Shown one piece after another: positions 36,074 through 45,272 of a stretch of DNA of 64,000 nucleotides. The notes under the pieces were generated by a model that saw only the letters and a program-made list of their open reading frames with translations, was not told the origin of the DNA and made no database searches. This stretch comes from JBBIJO01 sp037445895. GTDB lineage: Bacteria > Bacteroidota > Ignavibacteria > Kapaibacteriales > UBA2268. The translations under genes and the position numbers were made by a program. The stretch spans positions 1 to 64,000 of the forward strand of contig JBBIJO010000014.1 in NCBI GenBank assembly GCA_037445895.1, written 5' to 3'. Within the stretch, counting starts at the first letter, position 1; each line of letters begins with the position of its first letter.

Positions 36074-39000
36074 ATGGCAAAAAAACTTACTCGTGAACAA
36101 GAACTGGCTCTCGATTTATCCTGCAATATAGCCCTCGAAGCCAATGCTGGTTCAGGCAAAACCAATGTGCTTGTCGAACGCTACTTCCGCATAATTGACC
36201 AAATTCTGAAAGGAAATCCTGACTTCAACGGACTTACTCCCGACAATATTGTTTGCATAACCTTTACAAACAAAGCAGCTGCGGAAATGCACTCCCGTGT
36301 CGTCGAAAAATTCAATTTGGAATTTGGCAATCAACTATATTCCTATGGTCCCAATATCAAGCAAACGGAAATCATCCGCTCTTTCCGCGATAAACTTACA
36401 AACGCTCGCATTAGCACAATCCACAGTTTTTGCTTACGAATCCTTTCGAATTACCCACTCGAAGCCAATATTCCTGTTAATTTTATAGAGATTTCTACAT
36501 CGGAACGACTAAGAATGCTGGATGATGCATTCCACTTCACACTCGACGATTGGTTGAATAACGAATCTTCGAAGAATAGCCTTAAACAAATATTGGCTTT
36601 TATTGAATTAGCAGATTTAAAGGAAATAACCAACAAAGTAATTTCCAGTCCCGACTTATTCCGAAATCTCGATGAAATTTACTCCGAAGAGTTTAAAAAC
36701 TTTATTGAGAGGCTAACGGAAGAAGCCCAAACCCTGCTTTCCGAAGCATTGAAAGCACTGAGAATTGATTTAAGAACTCTATTAGAAAAATATTCCTACA
36801 ACAATAAGCTTCAAGATAACATTTCTGTTTCGATAACTTTGGAGAAGTTCGAGCAATTAATCGAACTCGATAAATTCGAAATACTCTCCGACTATAACTT
36901 TTGGAGTTTGCTCTACGAGGATTTCGCCGAAAAACTTTTCACTATCAATTTGAAAGGGGTAAGAAAGAATATCGCAAAGCTCGACGAAAGTTTCTATTCA
37001 GAATTGGATTCGAGGTTACCCAACTATCGTCCTATTGCAATGTTTATTGGCAAAATGAATAAATACTGCGAAGCTCGTAAAAAAATGAATTTCCTCGACA
37101 ACCGAACGACCCCAATCGAAGAGCGTTATTTCGAAGTATCCAAATCAATCTTTAATTTCATCAAAGATGTTTACAATAGGTTTCAACAATTTAAATTCGA
37201 TAATAATTTCATTGATTTCAACGATATGCTTGTTAAAACTTTTGAACTTTTGAACAACAATGCCGAAATTTTGAAAGAAATCCGTAACGAAATTAAATTT
37301 TTATTAATTGATGAGTTCCAAGATACAGATGACCTACAATATAGTATTGTTAAACTTTTAGTCCCTGGTTTAGGTAAAAACGATGTTCACGCCGATGCCC
37401 CGAACCTTTTCATTGTAGGCGACGACAAACAAAGTATTTATCGTTTTCGAAACGCCGATGTAAAAGTCTTCGACAAGGCTAAAATAGATATTAAAGCACT
37501 TAACGCAAATAAGTTCAATGCATTAAAGCAGGAACTAAATTTTGGTGTTTTACAATTGACCTCGACTTTCCGTTTGCGACCCGAAATTGCTAGTTTCGTA
37601 GATTATATCGCTCCAAAAATTATGAACTTTTCGAAGTTTGAACCCAAACCCGAACACAATGTGGAATATCGTAGCTTTGTTATTCCCAGCAATAAACTCC
37701 AACTTATAGAAAAATACAATTCTACTATTGCTCCTGTTACATTTCTTGCTACTATCAAGCCGAAGCAGGAAGGCGAAGATGCCCAAACCGAAGACTACGA
37801 ATTCGAAGAAGAAAGCAACAATTTTGATTTGTTGGCAAATCTTTTAGTAAAACACCTTGTTTACATTTACGACAACGAAGAAGTCAAAATTTTCAACAAA
37901 GCTACCAATGATTTTCGGAAGATTACTTTTTCGGACATTGCAATCGTTAGCCGAAAGACCAACGATTTAGCCAAACTTATTCCCGTGTTAAGTTCCAACG
38001 GCATACCTTTTGTTTTCCACGGAGGAAGCAGTTTCTTCGAAACTCGCGAAGCCGACGACATTGTTTCCTTTTTGAAATTCCTTCTAAATCCGAACAACGA
38101 TATTGCATTGGCTTCGATACTTCGATCGACTTTCTTCTGCTTCTCCGATGAATTACTTCTAAATATTGCCACCATAACCCAGAAGAAAGTTAGTTTTTGG
38201 CAAAAATTACATCTTTATCGGGATTACCTATTTGCAACCGAAAACGAAGAGATGGAACTCGAAATCGCTGAGCAGCAATACGTAATGACTAACAATGCAA
38301 TACAAATCCTTTGTCGGTTACTCGATAGTTTTTCTATTTTGCCAATTAACGAAGTAATTCAAAGAATAATTAACGAGACGAATTGGCATTCGGTAATTCA
38401 AAATTTGAATAACCACGACCAAATTCTTGCAAACGTCGATGAACTCCTTGATTACGCTCGGGACTACATCAACGTTGGTTTCCGAACAATTTTGGATTTT
38501 ATTGCAGATATCGACTATCTGAAAAAATATGGGGCAACGGAATCGGACCACTTCGGGTCGGTTGCGAGCGATGCAGTAAAATTGTTAACCATCCACTCTT
38601 CGAAAGGATTAGAATTCCCCGTCGTCTATATATACAAGATTGACACACAGACCAGAAAAAGCGATTCAATTTATGTCTCGAAAAAGCTGGGGCTGATATT
38701 TCCTTTCGAAATCGAATCAATCACCACTAATAACAACTTAGCAGAAGCCACACAGGAACGTTTTGTTGTTCCTAATCTTGCCCATTTGATTGCCGAGTAT
38801 CAAAATCGAATCGAAGAAGAAGCCGAAGAAAGAAGAATTTTATATGTTGCGCTAACTCGAGCGAGCGATTATTTAATAATCACTTCCGAGTTGAACGAAA
38901 CTAAAAGCAAAAAAAGCGACGAAATCATTATAACTCCGAAAAGCGAAGGAACAGTCGATAAAATTATTAAAAGTTTCAAAGATTTTACCTTCAAAGAAGG

Positions 39001-39961
39001 AGCTTCGCGATACAATTATACTTTACCACTTCGAATTTTGGACACCGACAATCCCAATGCGATTCCCGAAAACATTCAAAATGATGTTCCAATCGACGTG
39101 TTCGTAAACGATTTCCCACACCAAAAGCAACAACAATTGCTCCAAGAGATAACAGAGGAGCATCTCGAAAGCAAATTTTTCATCACTGAAAGTATTCAAT
39201 CTAAGTTAGGAAAAAAGATTCTGTCCTCGACCCAGTTTAATACTTATTTAGATAACCCTACAACTTACGTTAAAACCTACATACTTGGTTTAACCGCCGA
39301 GTTCGAAAAGCTTTCAAAATCGACACTCGAAGAAGACGTCGAAGCCACAGACCATTTGATTGTTGCATCGTTATTCGGCAGCGCTGTTCATTATTGTCTC
39401 GAAAATATTAACCAGTGGTATTCTAACGATACTTTCGATGTAACAAGTTTAAACGAAACGCTCGAAAATTTCCTCTTTGCAAATGAACGGCTCGTCGAGT
39501 TAGAAGTTCGAAATCAGGTGATTGAACAATGCATTAATATTACTCAAACTCCTCTTTTCCTTTCGAACAAAGAAAGGATTATTCGCTCCCCAAAAGAGTT
39601 CAAAATCACTATGCCTTTCAAAGAAAACTATTTATTAGCAAAAATTGATTTATTCTTCCAAAACGAATCTGGAAATTTCGAAATCTGGGATTGGAAATCG
39701 AACAACATACATTCCTTCGACGAAATCCAAAACCTTGCTCAACATTACCGATTTCAAATGCTAATGTATTCTTTCCTTGCATCAAAACTCTATCCCGAGC
39801 AAAGTCGTTGGATTGCACGCCTTCTTTTCACCCGACTCGCTCGCCCAAAAATCGAAAACGAACACTGGACATATACATACGTTTTCAACAAACAACAACT
39901 AAATGAACTCGAATCGCAAATAGAAACATACATAAAGAAGATTTGCACTTTGCAACTGTAA
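36074..39961 (+). CDS. AddA/RecB-like UvrD-type helicase-nuclease
   Basis: A 1295-residue protein: UvrD/REP helicase with Walker A EANAGSGKTNVLVERY (about residues 18-33), Walker B LLIDEFQDTDDLQ, VGDDKQSIYRFRNADVKVF, late helicase motif LLTIHSSKGLEFPVVYIYK, then a C-terminal PD-(D/E)xK nuclease domain (LFGSAVHYCLENIN with GxxxH, and IWDWKSNN with D-x-K). The layout is that of AddA in AddAB double-strand-break processing. No addB is adjacent, so a partner may be elsewhere or absent. Confidence 0.9.
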   Translation: MAKKLTREQELALDLSCNIALEANAGSGKTNVLVERYFRIIDQILKGNPDFNGLTPDNIVCITFTNKAAAEMHSRVVEKFNLEFGNQLYSYGPNIKQTEIIRSFRDKLTNARISTIHSFCLRILSNYPLEANIPVNFIEISTSERLRMLDDAFHFTLDDWLNNESSKNSLKQILAFIELADLKEITNKVISSPDLFRNLDEIYSEEFKNFIERLTEEAQTLLSEALKALRIDLRTLLEKYSYNNKLQDNISVSITLEKFEQLIELDKFEILSDYNFWSLLYEDFAEKLFTINLKGVRKNIAKLDESFYSELDSRLPNYRPIAMFIGKMNKYCEARKKMNFLDNRTTPIEERYFEVSKSIFNFIKDVYNRFQQFKFDNNFIDFNDMLVKTFELLNNNAEILKEIRNEIKFLLIDEFQDTDDLQYSIVKLLVPGLGKNDVHADAPNLFIVGDDKQSIYRFRNADVKVFDKAKIDIKALNANKFNALKQELNFGVLQLTSTFRLRPEIASFVDYIAPKIMNFSKFEPKPEHNVEYRSFVIPSNKLQLIEKYNSTIAPVTFLATIKPKQEGEDAQTEDYEFEEESNNFDLLANLLVKHLVYIYDNEEVKIFNKATNDFRKITFSDIAIVSRKTNDLAKLIPVLSSNGIPFVFHGGSSFFETREADDIVSFLKFLLNPNNDIALASILRSTFFCFSDELLLNIATITQKKVSFWQKLHLYRDYLFATENEEMELEIAEQQYVMTNNAIQILCRLLDSFSILPINEVIQRIINETNWHSVIQNLNNHDQILANVDELLDYARDYINVGFRTILDFIADIDYLKKYGATESDHFGSVASDAVKLLTIHSSKGLEFPVVYIYKIDTQTRKSDSIYVSKKLGLIFPFEIESITTNNNLAEATQERFVVPNLAHLIAEYQNRIEEEAEERRILYVALTRASDYLIITSELNETKSKKSDEIIITPKSEGTVDKIIKSFKDFTFKEGASRYNYTLPLRILDTDNPNAIPENIQNDVPIDVFVNDFPHQKQQQLLQEITEEHLESKFFITESIQSKLGKKILSSTQFNTYLDNPTTYVKTYILGLTAEFEKLSKSTLEEDVEATDHLIVASLFGSAVHYCLENINQWYSNDTFDVTSLNETLENFLFANERLVELEVRNQVIEQCINITQTPLFLSNKERIIRSPKEFKITMPFKENYLLAKIDLFFQNESGNFEIWDWKSNNIHSFDEIQNLAQHYRFQMLMYSFLASKLYPEQSRWIARLLFTRLARPKIENEHWTYTYVFNKQQLNELESQIETYIKKICTLQL

Positions 39962-40209
39962 CCGCTTCCCAGTTTCTTTTTTGCCTTATCTAAACATCAG
40001 ATTGAGAAAAGGAAATGGCTGCAACCTCCTCTTTTCTTCTAAAAGAAGTGATAGGTTTACATAATATTTCTAATATTCGTTAAGAAAAAAAGACAATAAA
40101 AAAACTAAATGTATGCGAGTTAGCAAGTCCCACAAAAATTCCTGTAACAAAATTTTTGTTTATTCGTTACTACATTTTTAATTTAATCTTTGTTAAAAAA
40201 TATTTGCTA

Positions 40210-40533
40210 ATGAAGTTCAATGAATTATATATATTAGTTGTTTTATTGTTTGCCGCTTGCGAAGGGGGTCCTTTCCCAAGCGAAACAAAGAACCAACTGC
40301 CCGATGGTCACGTTGTTCGGGTAAAAACTGCTTTCCACAAAGAGGCGCTTTTCTATCCGTATGGTTACGATATTAAAACCGGAGAATCGAATTGTGCAAG
40401 CTCTCGTTGTCATCAACCCAATTTACGTGGGGGTATTGCCCGCGACGATAATGGAGTTATCAAATATGCTCCGTCTTGTTACCAGTGTCATACAAAACTG
40501 TGGTTTAATTCAGATTCCATAAAGGTGAAGTGA
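40210..40533 (+). CDS. Small c-type cytochrome-like lipoprotein
   Basis: A 107-residue protein with a short signal ending LFAACEGG, so probably a lipoprotein. Two heme-type motifs: CASSRCH (C-x4-C-H, as found in some tetraheme cytochromes) and CYQCH (C-x2-C-H). Frame extends to 40156, but ATG at 40210 fits the signal peptide. It overlaps the next gene by one base and opens the 40210-45109 redox cluster. Covalent haem is inferred from the motifs; no axial ligand pattern was confirmed. Confidence 0.72.
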   Translation: MKFNELYILVVLLFAACEGGPFPSETKNQLPDGHVVRVKTAFHKEALFYPYGYDIKTGESNCASSRCHQPNLRGGIARDDNGVIKYAPSCYQCHTKLWFNSDSIKVK

Positions 40534-41039
40534 TGAAAATGTTATATTTTTCTATTCTATTTTCAATCGTTTTCCAATTGAGCAATTTTAATGCCTATTC
40601 ACAGGAAGAAGGAACAAAAGCCCCCGAAATTATTCTTCGAACACAATCGGGAGCCGATTTTAGCCTTTCTTCGCTTTCTGGAAAAGTTGTGATTGTGGAC
40701 TTTTGGGCAAGTTGGTGTGGCCCTTGTCGATTAGGAATGCCATTCTTGCAACAGCTTTACGAAGAATACAAAGCGAAAGGATTAGAAATCGTCGGAATAA
40801 ATCTCGATACGAAACAAGAAAACATAGAAAAATTTATTAATAAACTTAGCAAAAAACCATCTTTTACAATACTTTGGGACTCTAAAGGAGGAACACCAAA
40901 CACCTATAAAGTCGCGGGTATGCCAACAACATTATTTATCGACAAAAAAGGGGTAATCAGGTATCGCCACATAGGTTTCAAAGAAGAAGATAAAGAAACA
41001 TATCGAAAACTTATCGAACAACTTTTAGGTGAACAATGA
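40533..41039 (+). CDS. TlpA/ResA-like thioredoxin-fold protein
   Basis: A 168-residue protein with signal peptide (MKMLYFSILFSIVFQL...AYSQ) and a thioredoxin domain bearing WASWCGPCRLGMPFLQQLYE, the C-G-P-C active site, and cis-Pro in AGMPTTLFIDKKG. It likely acts in the periplasm as a disulfide reductant, for instance for apocytochrome cysteines before haem attachment, which fits the flanking CXXCH proteins. The ATG at 40533 is used because a GTG three bases upstream is less well spaced. Confidence 0.88.
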   Translation: MKMLYFSILFSIVFQLSNFNAYSQEEGTKAPEIILRTQSGADFSLSSLSGKVVIVDFWASWCGPCRLGMPFLQQLYEEYKAKGLEIVGINLDTKQENIEKFINKLSKKPSFTILWDSKGGTPNTYKVAGMPTTLFIDKKGVIRYRHIGFKEEDKETYRKLIEQLLGEQ

Positions 41040-41257
41040 AAAAAACTTTTATAATTCTATTTGCTTTATTAGTATTAGGGATTCTTTCGACTTCTTGTGT
41101 AACTGTTCAACCTTGGGAACGTGGAAATTTATCGAAACCAATAATGATATTCGATAAAGACCCAATAAAGAAAGGAATACTCTTGCACTATATCGAATTC
41201 CACGAAGGTTCGTCGGGTGCAACTGGTTCACAAAGCGGGGGCTGTGGCTGTGGTTAA
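41036..41257 (+). CDS. DUF4266 lipoprotein with a flavinylation-type SGAT motif
   Basis: A 73-residue lipoprotein: signal ending STSC (Cys21), the DUF4266 core VQPWERGNLSKPIMIFD, then a C-terminus HEGSSGATGSQSGGCGCG. SGAT at residues 60-63 is the consensus that ApbE uses to attach FMN to a threonine in NqrB, NqrC and RnfG. An ApbE gene lies 1.8 kb downstream in the same cluster. That this threonine (codon 41222-41224) is flavinylated is inference. ATG overlaps the upstream stop. Confidence 0.82.
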   Translation: MKKTFIILFALLVLGILSTSCVTVQPWERGNLSKPIMIFDKDPIKKGILLHYIEFHEGSSGATGSQSGGCGCG

Positions 41258-42431
41258 AGTTGCTTCTTTATTTTTTTTCTTTACTTTCCTATTCAATGTA
41301 GAAATTTTTGGACAAGACATTCCCGAGGAATCAATCGAAGCAGATATGAATGGATATTTTGATAACTTTGGCGTCAACGTGGTTTATCCTTCGATTAGTT
41401 TTTCGAAAAATTTAACAAGCACAACATCAATCCACACTAAATACTTAGTCGATATTGTTACAGCTGCATCGATGCGAAGCCACTTCGATAGTGTAAAATC
41501 TACAACCGCATTGAAAAATAATCTCGATGCATATACATCGGCAACACCGAAAAAATCTGGTGGTGGCGATAATTACCCCGATGAATTGCGCCACGAATTC
41601 GTCGTTGGGCTTTCTCATTTCTTTGGGGAAGTCTCCTTTTCGTTCAGTAATATTTTCAGTATTGAACACGATTACACAAGCGAAACAGTCGCTGGCAATT
41701 TGTCGATTCCCCTTGCTTTGAAAAATTCAGTAATACAGTTTGGTTTTATCAAACGATGGGATTGGGTATATCCACAAATAAGAAGCTGGAAAGAACGAAA
41801 AGACGTTTATGAACTAACTCTTGGTTTTACGCAAATAGTTTCGGCAAATTTCATCGCACAAGCCGAGGCATACTATAGTTACTCGAGTGGTTCATTAATC
41901 GACCCATACCAGGTCGTTACAATAATTGACACTACTCAAAATCTGTTTCACCTTTATGAACCGATTTATCCAAACAAGCGGAACCGTTACGCAGGAAGCA
42001 TTCGTGCAAATTACCTCGTAGCCGAAAACTTTGCTCTGAAAGTGGGCTATCGCTTCTACTCCGATGATTGGGACGTAACATCCCATACCATCGACATTGG
42101 CTTCCAGCAAATGTTCTTCGACGAAATGATGGTCGTCGGGGGAAATTTGCGTTCGTATTTTCAAACAGAAGCATTTTTCTTTAAACCAAAATATTATGAA
42201 GTCGATAAATACTTGTGTGTCGATAGCAAACTCAACGGGCAGCGTTCCAACAACCTCGAGTTAAACATTGATATTAATGGGAGCCTTCTACCACTGATTA
42301 ATTCCGAAAAAATTACTCTCAAATCGACGCTGACCTATTATTACCGAAAAACAGATTCGCCCGATTGGCATAGTCGGTTGAGCAAACTCTATGCTTTGGT
42401 TTTCAATTTTGGTGTTAAATATAATTTATAG
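41250..42431 (+). CDS. DUF3570 outer-membrane barrel protein
   Basis: About 393 residues with signal peptide (VKVASLFFFFTFLFNVEIFG) and a DUF3570 region: TSIHTKYLVDIVTAASMRSH, FSFSNIFSIEHDYTS, ALKVGYRFYSDDWDV, ending ALVFNFGVKYNL, all barrel-like. DUF3570 is usually found with DUF4266 and ApbE. The frame is open from 41217; the start is uncertain because it overlaps the DUF4266 gene, and GTG at 41250 is my choice since it leaves a plain signal peptide. Confidence 0.8.
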   Translation: MVKVASLFFFFTFLFNVEIFGQDIPEESIEADMNGYFDNFGVNVVYPSISFSKNLTSTTSIHTKYLVDIVTAASMRSHFDSVKSTTALKNNLDAYTSATPKKSGGGDNYPDELRHEFVVGLSHFFGEVSFSFSNIFSIEHDYTSETVAGNLSIPLALKNSVIQFGFIKRWDWVYPQIRSWKERKDVYELTLGFTQIVSANFIAQAEAYYSYSSGSLIDPYQVVTIIDTTQNLFHLYEPIYPNKRNRYAGSIRANYLVAENFALKVGYRFYSDDWDVTSHTIDIGFQQMFFDEMMVVGGNLRSYFQTEAFFFKPKYYEVDKYLCVDSKLNGQRSNNLELNIDINGSLLPLINSEKITLKSTLTYYYRKTDSPDWHSRLSKLYALVFNFGVKYNL

Positions 42432-42440
42432 GAAGTAATA

Positions 42441-43094
42441 ATGAATAGACGCGAATTTATTTTCAAAACGACTCTCGTAGGTGGATTACTCGCCGGGAGC
42501 AAATTATTAGCGTTGCCCAAAAAACCAACGCATTCTAAGTTAACCGCTTTATATGTATTAACCGATGAACCCGATGTTGCTTTGGAGCTTTTGCAGCAAT
42601 ATATCCCGCAATTTTTTTCGAAAAACGTTGATTACCACGAATCCGAAATGGTTGGAAATTTCGTTGGCGATGTAGTTGCTTCGAATCATAGTGGAATTAT
42701 CGACTACAAACATATTTCGCAGTTCGGAAATAATTCAATAGCTACAATTGCAAAAAAATTGAATTTACCAAGAAGCGTTTCGAATCCAACTCTTTTGACC
42801 TTCTTGAATTCGGGCTTATCTACACCCGAATCGGTTTCCCTTTTTGTCGATTCCAAACTAACAGAAATAATTCCAGCAAATTCCACCGAAAGAATTCGGC
42901 TTGTTTCGACTTCCGGAGAGCTCTATGCCAATATTTCCCAAGGCAAAGTATGGGTAGAAGGTAGCAGTTGTAAACACAAAAATTGCGAACACCAAGGAAA
43001 AATCTACCGAGCTGGCGAGCAAATCATCTGCATCCCCAATCACATTCGAATTGAACTTTCTGGGCAAAATAAATATGATGCTGCAACCTATTAG
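42441..43094 (+). CDS. NusG domain-II protein with twin-Arg-like leader
   Basis: A 217-residue protein whose leader MNRREFIFKTTLVGGLLAGS resembles a Tat signal. The C-terminal part is a NusG_II domain: IRLVSTSGELYANISQGKVW, GSSCKHKNCEHQGKIYRAGE, ICIPNHIRIEL. NusG_II proteins recur near ApbE and Rnf-type redox genes. The middle has no recognised domain. Its end overlaps the ApbE gene by 20 bases. Confidence 0.75.
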   Translation: MNRREFIFKTTLVGGLLAGSKLLALPKKPTHSKLTALYVLTDEPDVALELLQQYIPQFFSKNVDYHESEMVGNFVGDVVASNHSGIIDYKHISQFGNNSIATIAKKLNLPRSVSNPTLLTFLNSGLSTPESVSLFVDSKLTEIIPANSTERIRLVSTSGELYANISQGKVWVEGSSCKHKNCEHQGKIYRAGEQIICIPNHIRIELSGQNKYDAATY

Positions 43095-44097
43095 AATTAT
43101 TTTTGCAATAGTTTTAGCTTCGATGCTCGTTCGGGCAAACCAAGATAGTGTTCGTTACGAGGTCTATGCAAGTAAATTTCTACTTGGGACTGTAATCGAA
43201 GGCAAGGTTGTTGTTGGCGATATTTCTTTTGGTAAAAAAGTTCTTTACAAGGCTTTTAAGGAAATCGAAAGAATCGACAGCCTTTATAGTCTTCAAAATC
43301 CAAAATCATTACTGAATTATATTAATTCGAACGCATTCGAAAAAAACATACCGCTCGATAGCGATTCGTTTGGATTGTTCGAACGTGCGGTTTTTTATTC
43401 ACAAAAATACGAGGGGCTTTTCGATATTACTATAGGGAAATTAACAGAACTTTGGGGATTCAACTCCGAGCGAGAAATTCAAATACCAGATTCCGAAATC
43501 ATAAGAGAATACCTAAATTTAGTCAACTACAAGCTAATAGAACTCGAACAATTAAATAGGACAATAAAACTGAAAAAGAAAGGAATGCAACTCGATTTGG
43601 GTGGAATTGCCAAAGGCTATGCAGTTGACCGAGCTACGCAAATCATCCAAAGTTTCGGAATAAGAGATTTTTTCATCGATGCTGGCGGGGATTTATTTGT
43701 TTCTGGTCTGAATGCACAAGGTCAACTTTGGAACATAGGAATAAAGCACCCACGCAAAAGCAACGACTATCTTGCATCCTTTTGTTCGACCAACATCGGC
43801 ATAGCCACAAGCGGCGATTACGAACGCTTCGCCATTATTAATGGAAAAAGATATCACCATATTTTGGATCCTCGCAATGGACTACCCGGCAACAAAGCAC
43901 AAAGCGTAACCGTTCTTTTCCCAAATGTCGAAGAAGCAACTGTGATTGCAAAGTATATATTTCTTCTTGGCTTTGATTCATTTCGGGAAATCGAACTTGC
44001 AAACGAAATCCCATACCTCGTTGTCGATTCAAATGGAAGCGTTCATTATAATAATGCATTCAAAAAAAACTATGGGTTAGAAATTTATGAGAAGTAG
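43075..44097 (+). CDS. apbE: FAD:protein FMN transferase ApbE
   Basis: A 340-residue ApbE with N-terminal hydrophobic leader (MMLQPIRIIFAIVLASMLV) and the family motifs LDLGGIAKGYAVDRA, FIDAGGDLFVSG, GIATSGDYERF and HHILDPRNGLPG. ApbE transfers FMN from FAD to a threonine in target proteins outside the cytoplasm. The only visible SGAT target in the cluster is the DUF4266 lipoprotein. It overlaps both neighbours, consistent with one operon. Confidence 0.93.
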   Translation: MMLQPIRIIFAIVLASMLVRANQDSVRYEVYASKFLLGTVIEGKVVVGDISFGKKVLYKAFKEIERIDSLYSLQNPKSLLNYINSNAFEKNIPLDSDSFGLFERAVFYSQKYEGLFDITIGKLTELWGFNSEREIQIPDSEIIREYLNLVNYKLIELEQLNRTIKLKKKGMQLDLGGIAKGYAVDRATQIIQSFGIRDFFIDAGGDLFVSGLNAQGQLWNIGIKHPRKSNDYLASFCSTNIGIATSGDYERFAIINGKRYHHILDPRNGLPGNKAQSVTVLFPNVEEATVIAKYIFLLGFDSFREIELANEIPYLVVDSNGSVHYNNAFKKNYGLEIYEK

Positions 44098-45109
44098 CAC
44101 AAGAAAAACGTATGGGCTCTTGTCGCCGACCGTTAGTATTGTTGCCGTAATAATTTTACTTGCTGGCTGTTTGCAAAGGACGGCATCGCCCCCCGAGGCA
44201 AACATTTTCATCGAGCTATCGGTTACGCCCGAAGTTGTTTCGGTTGCTGCCGGCGATAGTGTGGTGCTTACTGCCTCGGCAAATTTCGACTACAAACAAA
44301 CCAACTTTAACAAAACTGGTAAAGACGAAAGTTTAGTTTGGCAAGTATTTGGCACCGGGAGAATCGTTCCGATTTCCAATATGCAAGTTCTATACTTTGC
44401 ACCCGATTACATACCTTCCGACAGTATCGAAACTTTTATTCGAGTTTTCCCAAAAATTGATACTCGCATTGCAAAAACTATTCGAGTAATCGTTTATACA
44501 AACCAACCCCTGCCAGTGGACACGGGAATTTGCTTCAAGCGCGACATTCTTCCTATTTTCCATTCTAATTGTGCAACAAGTGGGTGCCACGATGCCCAAA
44601 CGCATAATGAGGGCTACATACTCGATAGCTACACAAATATCATAAGGAAAGGTATTGTTCCCGGGCAACCGTATAAAAGCAAAATCGTTAAAAAAATCAT
44701 CGAAAAAAAGGACAAAGACCGAATGCCTCCGCCCCCGAGAAATCGACTTTCGCAAGAGCAAATCGATATTATCATCCGCTGGATTGCCGAAGGTGCACAA
44801 GATAAAGATTGTAGTTCCCCTACTCCCGGTAGTAAAGGCTGCGACACTACCAATATAACATACAGCAAAACAATTGTTCCAATTTTTAAATATAATTGCT
44901 ACGGATGCCATAGCTTACCACAACCCCAAGGAAATCTCGATTTAACAGAATATGTGAATGTAAAGAAAAAAGTCGACGAAGGAAGATTGCTTGGAGCAAT
45001 AACCCATTCGGTTGGCTTTGTTCCAATGCCTTCGAAAGATATTAAACTAAACGATTGTTATATTACTCAAATTCGAAAATGGATAGAATCGGGAGCACCA
45101 AATAATTGA
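44087..45109 (+). CDS. Lipoprotein with two c-type heme-like motifs
   Basis: A 340-residue lipoprotein (ILLAGCLQRT). An Ig-like stretch (VVSVAAGDSVVLTASANF) is followed by two cytochrome-type modules: FKRDILPIFHSNCATSGCHD (C-x4-C-H) with MPPPPRNRLSQEQIDIIIRW, and KTIVPIFKYNCYGCHSLP (C-x2-C-H) with MPSKDIKLNDCYITQIRKW. The module order resembles planctomycete-type cytochrome domains. It ends the redox cluster. Confidence 0.78.
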   Translation: MRSSTRKTYGLLSPTVSIVAVIILLAGCLQRTASPPEANIFIELSVTPEVVSVAAGDSVVLTASANFDYKQTNFNKTGKDESLVWQVFGTGRIVPISNMQVLYFAPDYIPSDSIETFIRVFPKIDTRIAKTIRVIVYTNQPLPVDTGICFKRDILPIFHSNCATSGCHDAQTHNEGYILDSYTNIIRKGIVPGQPYKSKIVKKIIEKKDKDRMPPPPRNRLSQEQIDIIIRWIAEGAQDKDCSSPTPGSKGCDTTNITYSKTIVPIFKYNCYGCHSLPQPQGNLDLTEYVNVKKKVDEGRLLGAITHSVGFVPMPSKDIKLNDCYITQIRKWIESGAPNN

Positions 45110-45272
45110 GAGCTTTTATATACTCATCGCTGCTTCCTTTTTCCTAAGAATATCCAATGATTATTTTATAAGGAAACAAAGCAGGCACTACGAAAATTAG
45201 ATTTTTCGATTTCGGCACCAACGACAGGCTCGATATCGCTACTACGAAGATACAACTATAAAGAAAATATTC

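Noticed and set aside
45110..45272. Bidirectional terminator between the redox cluster and dsrK
   Set aside because: Only imperfect and distant pairings were found; no clear stem with T-run.
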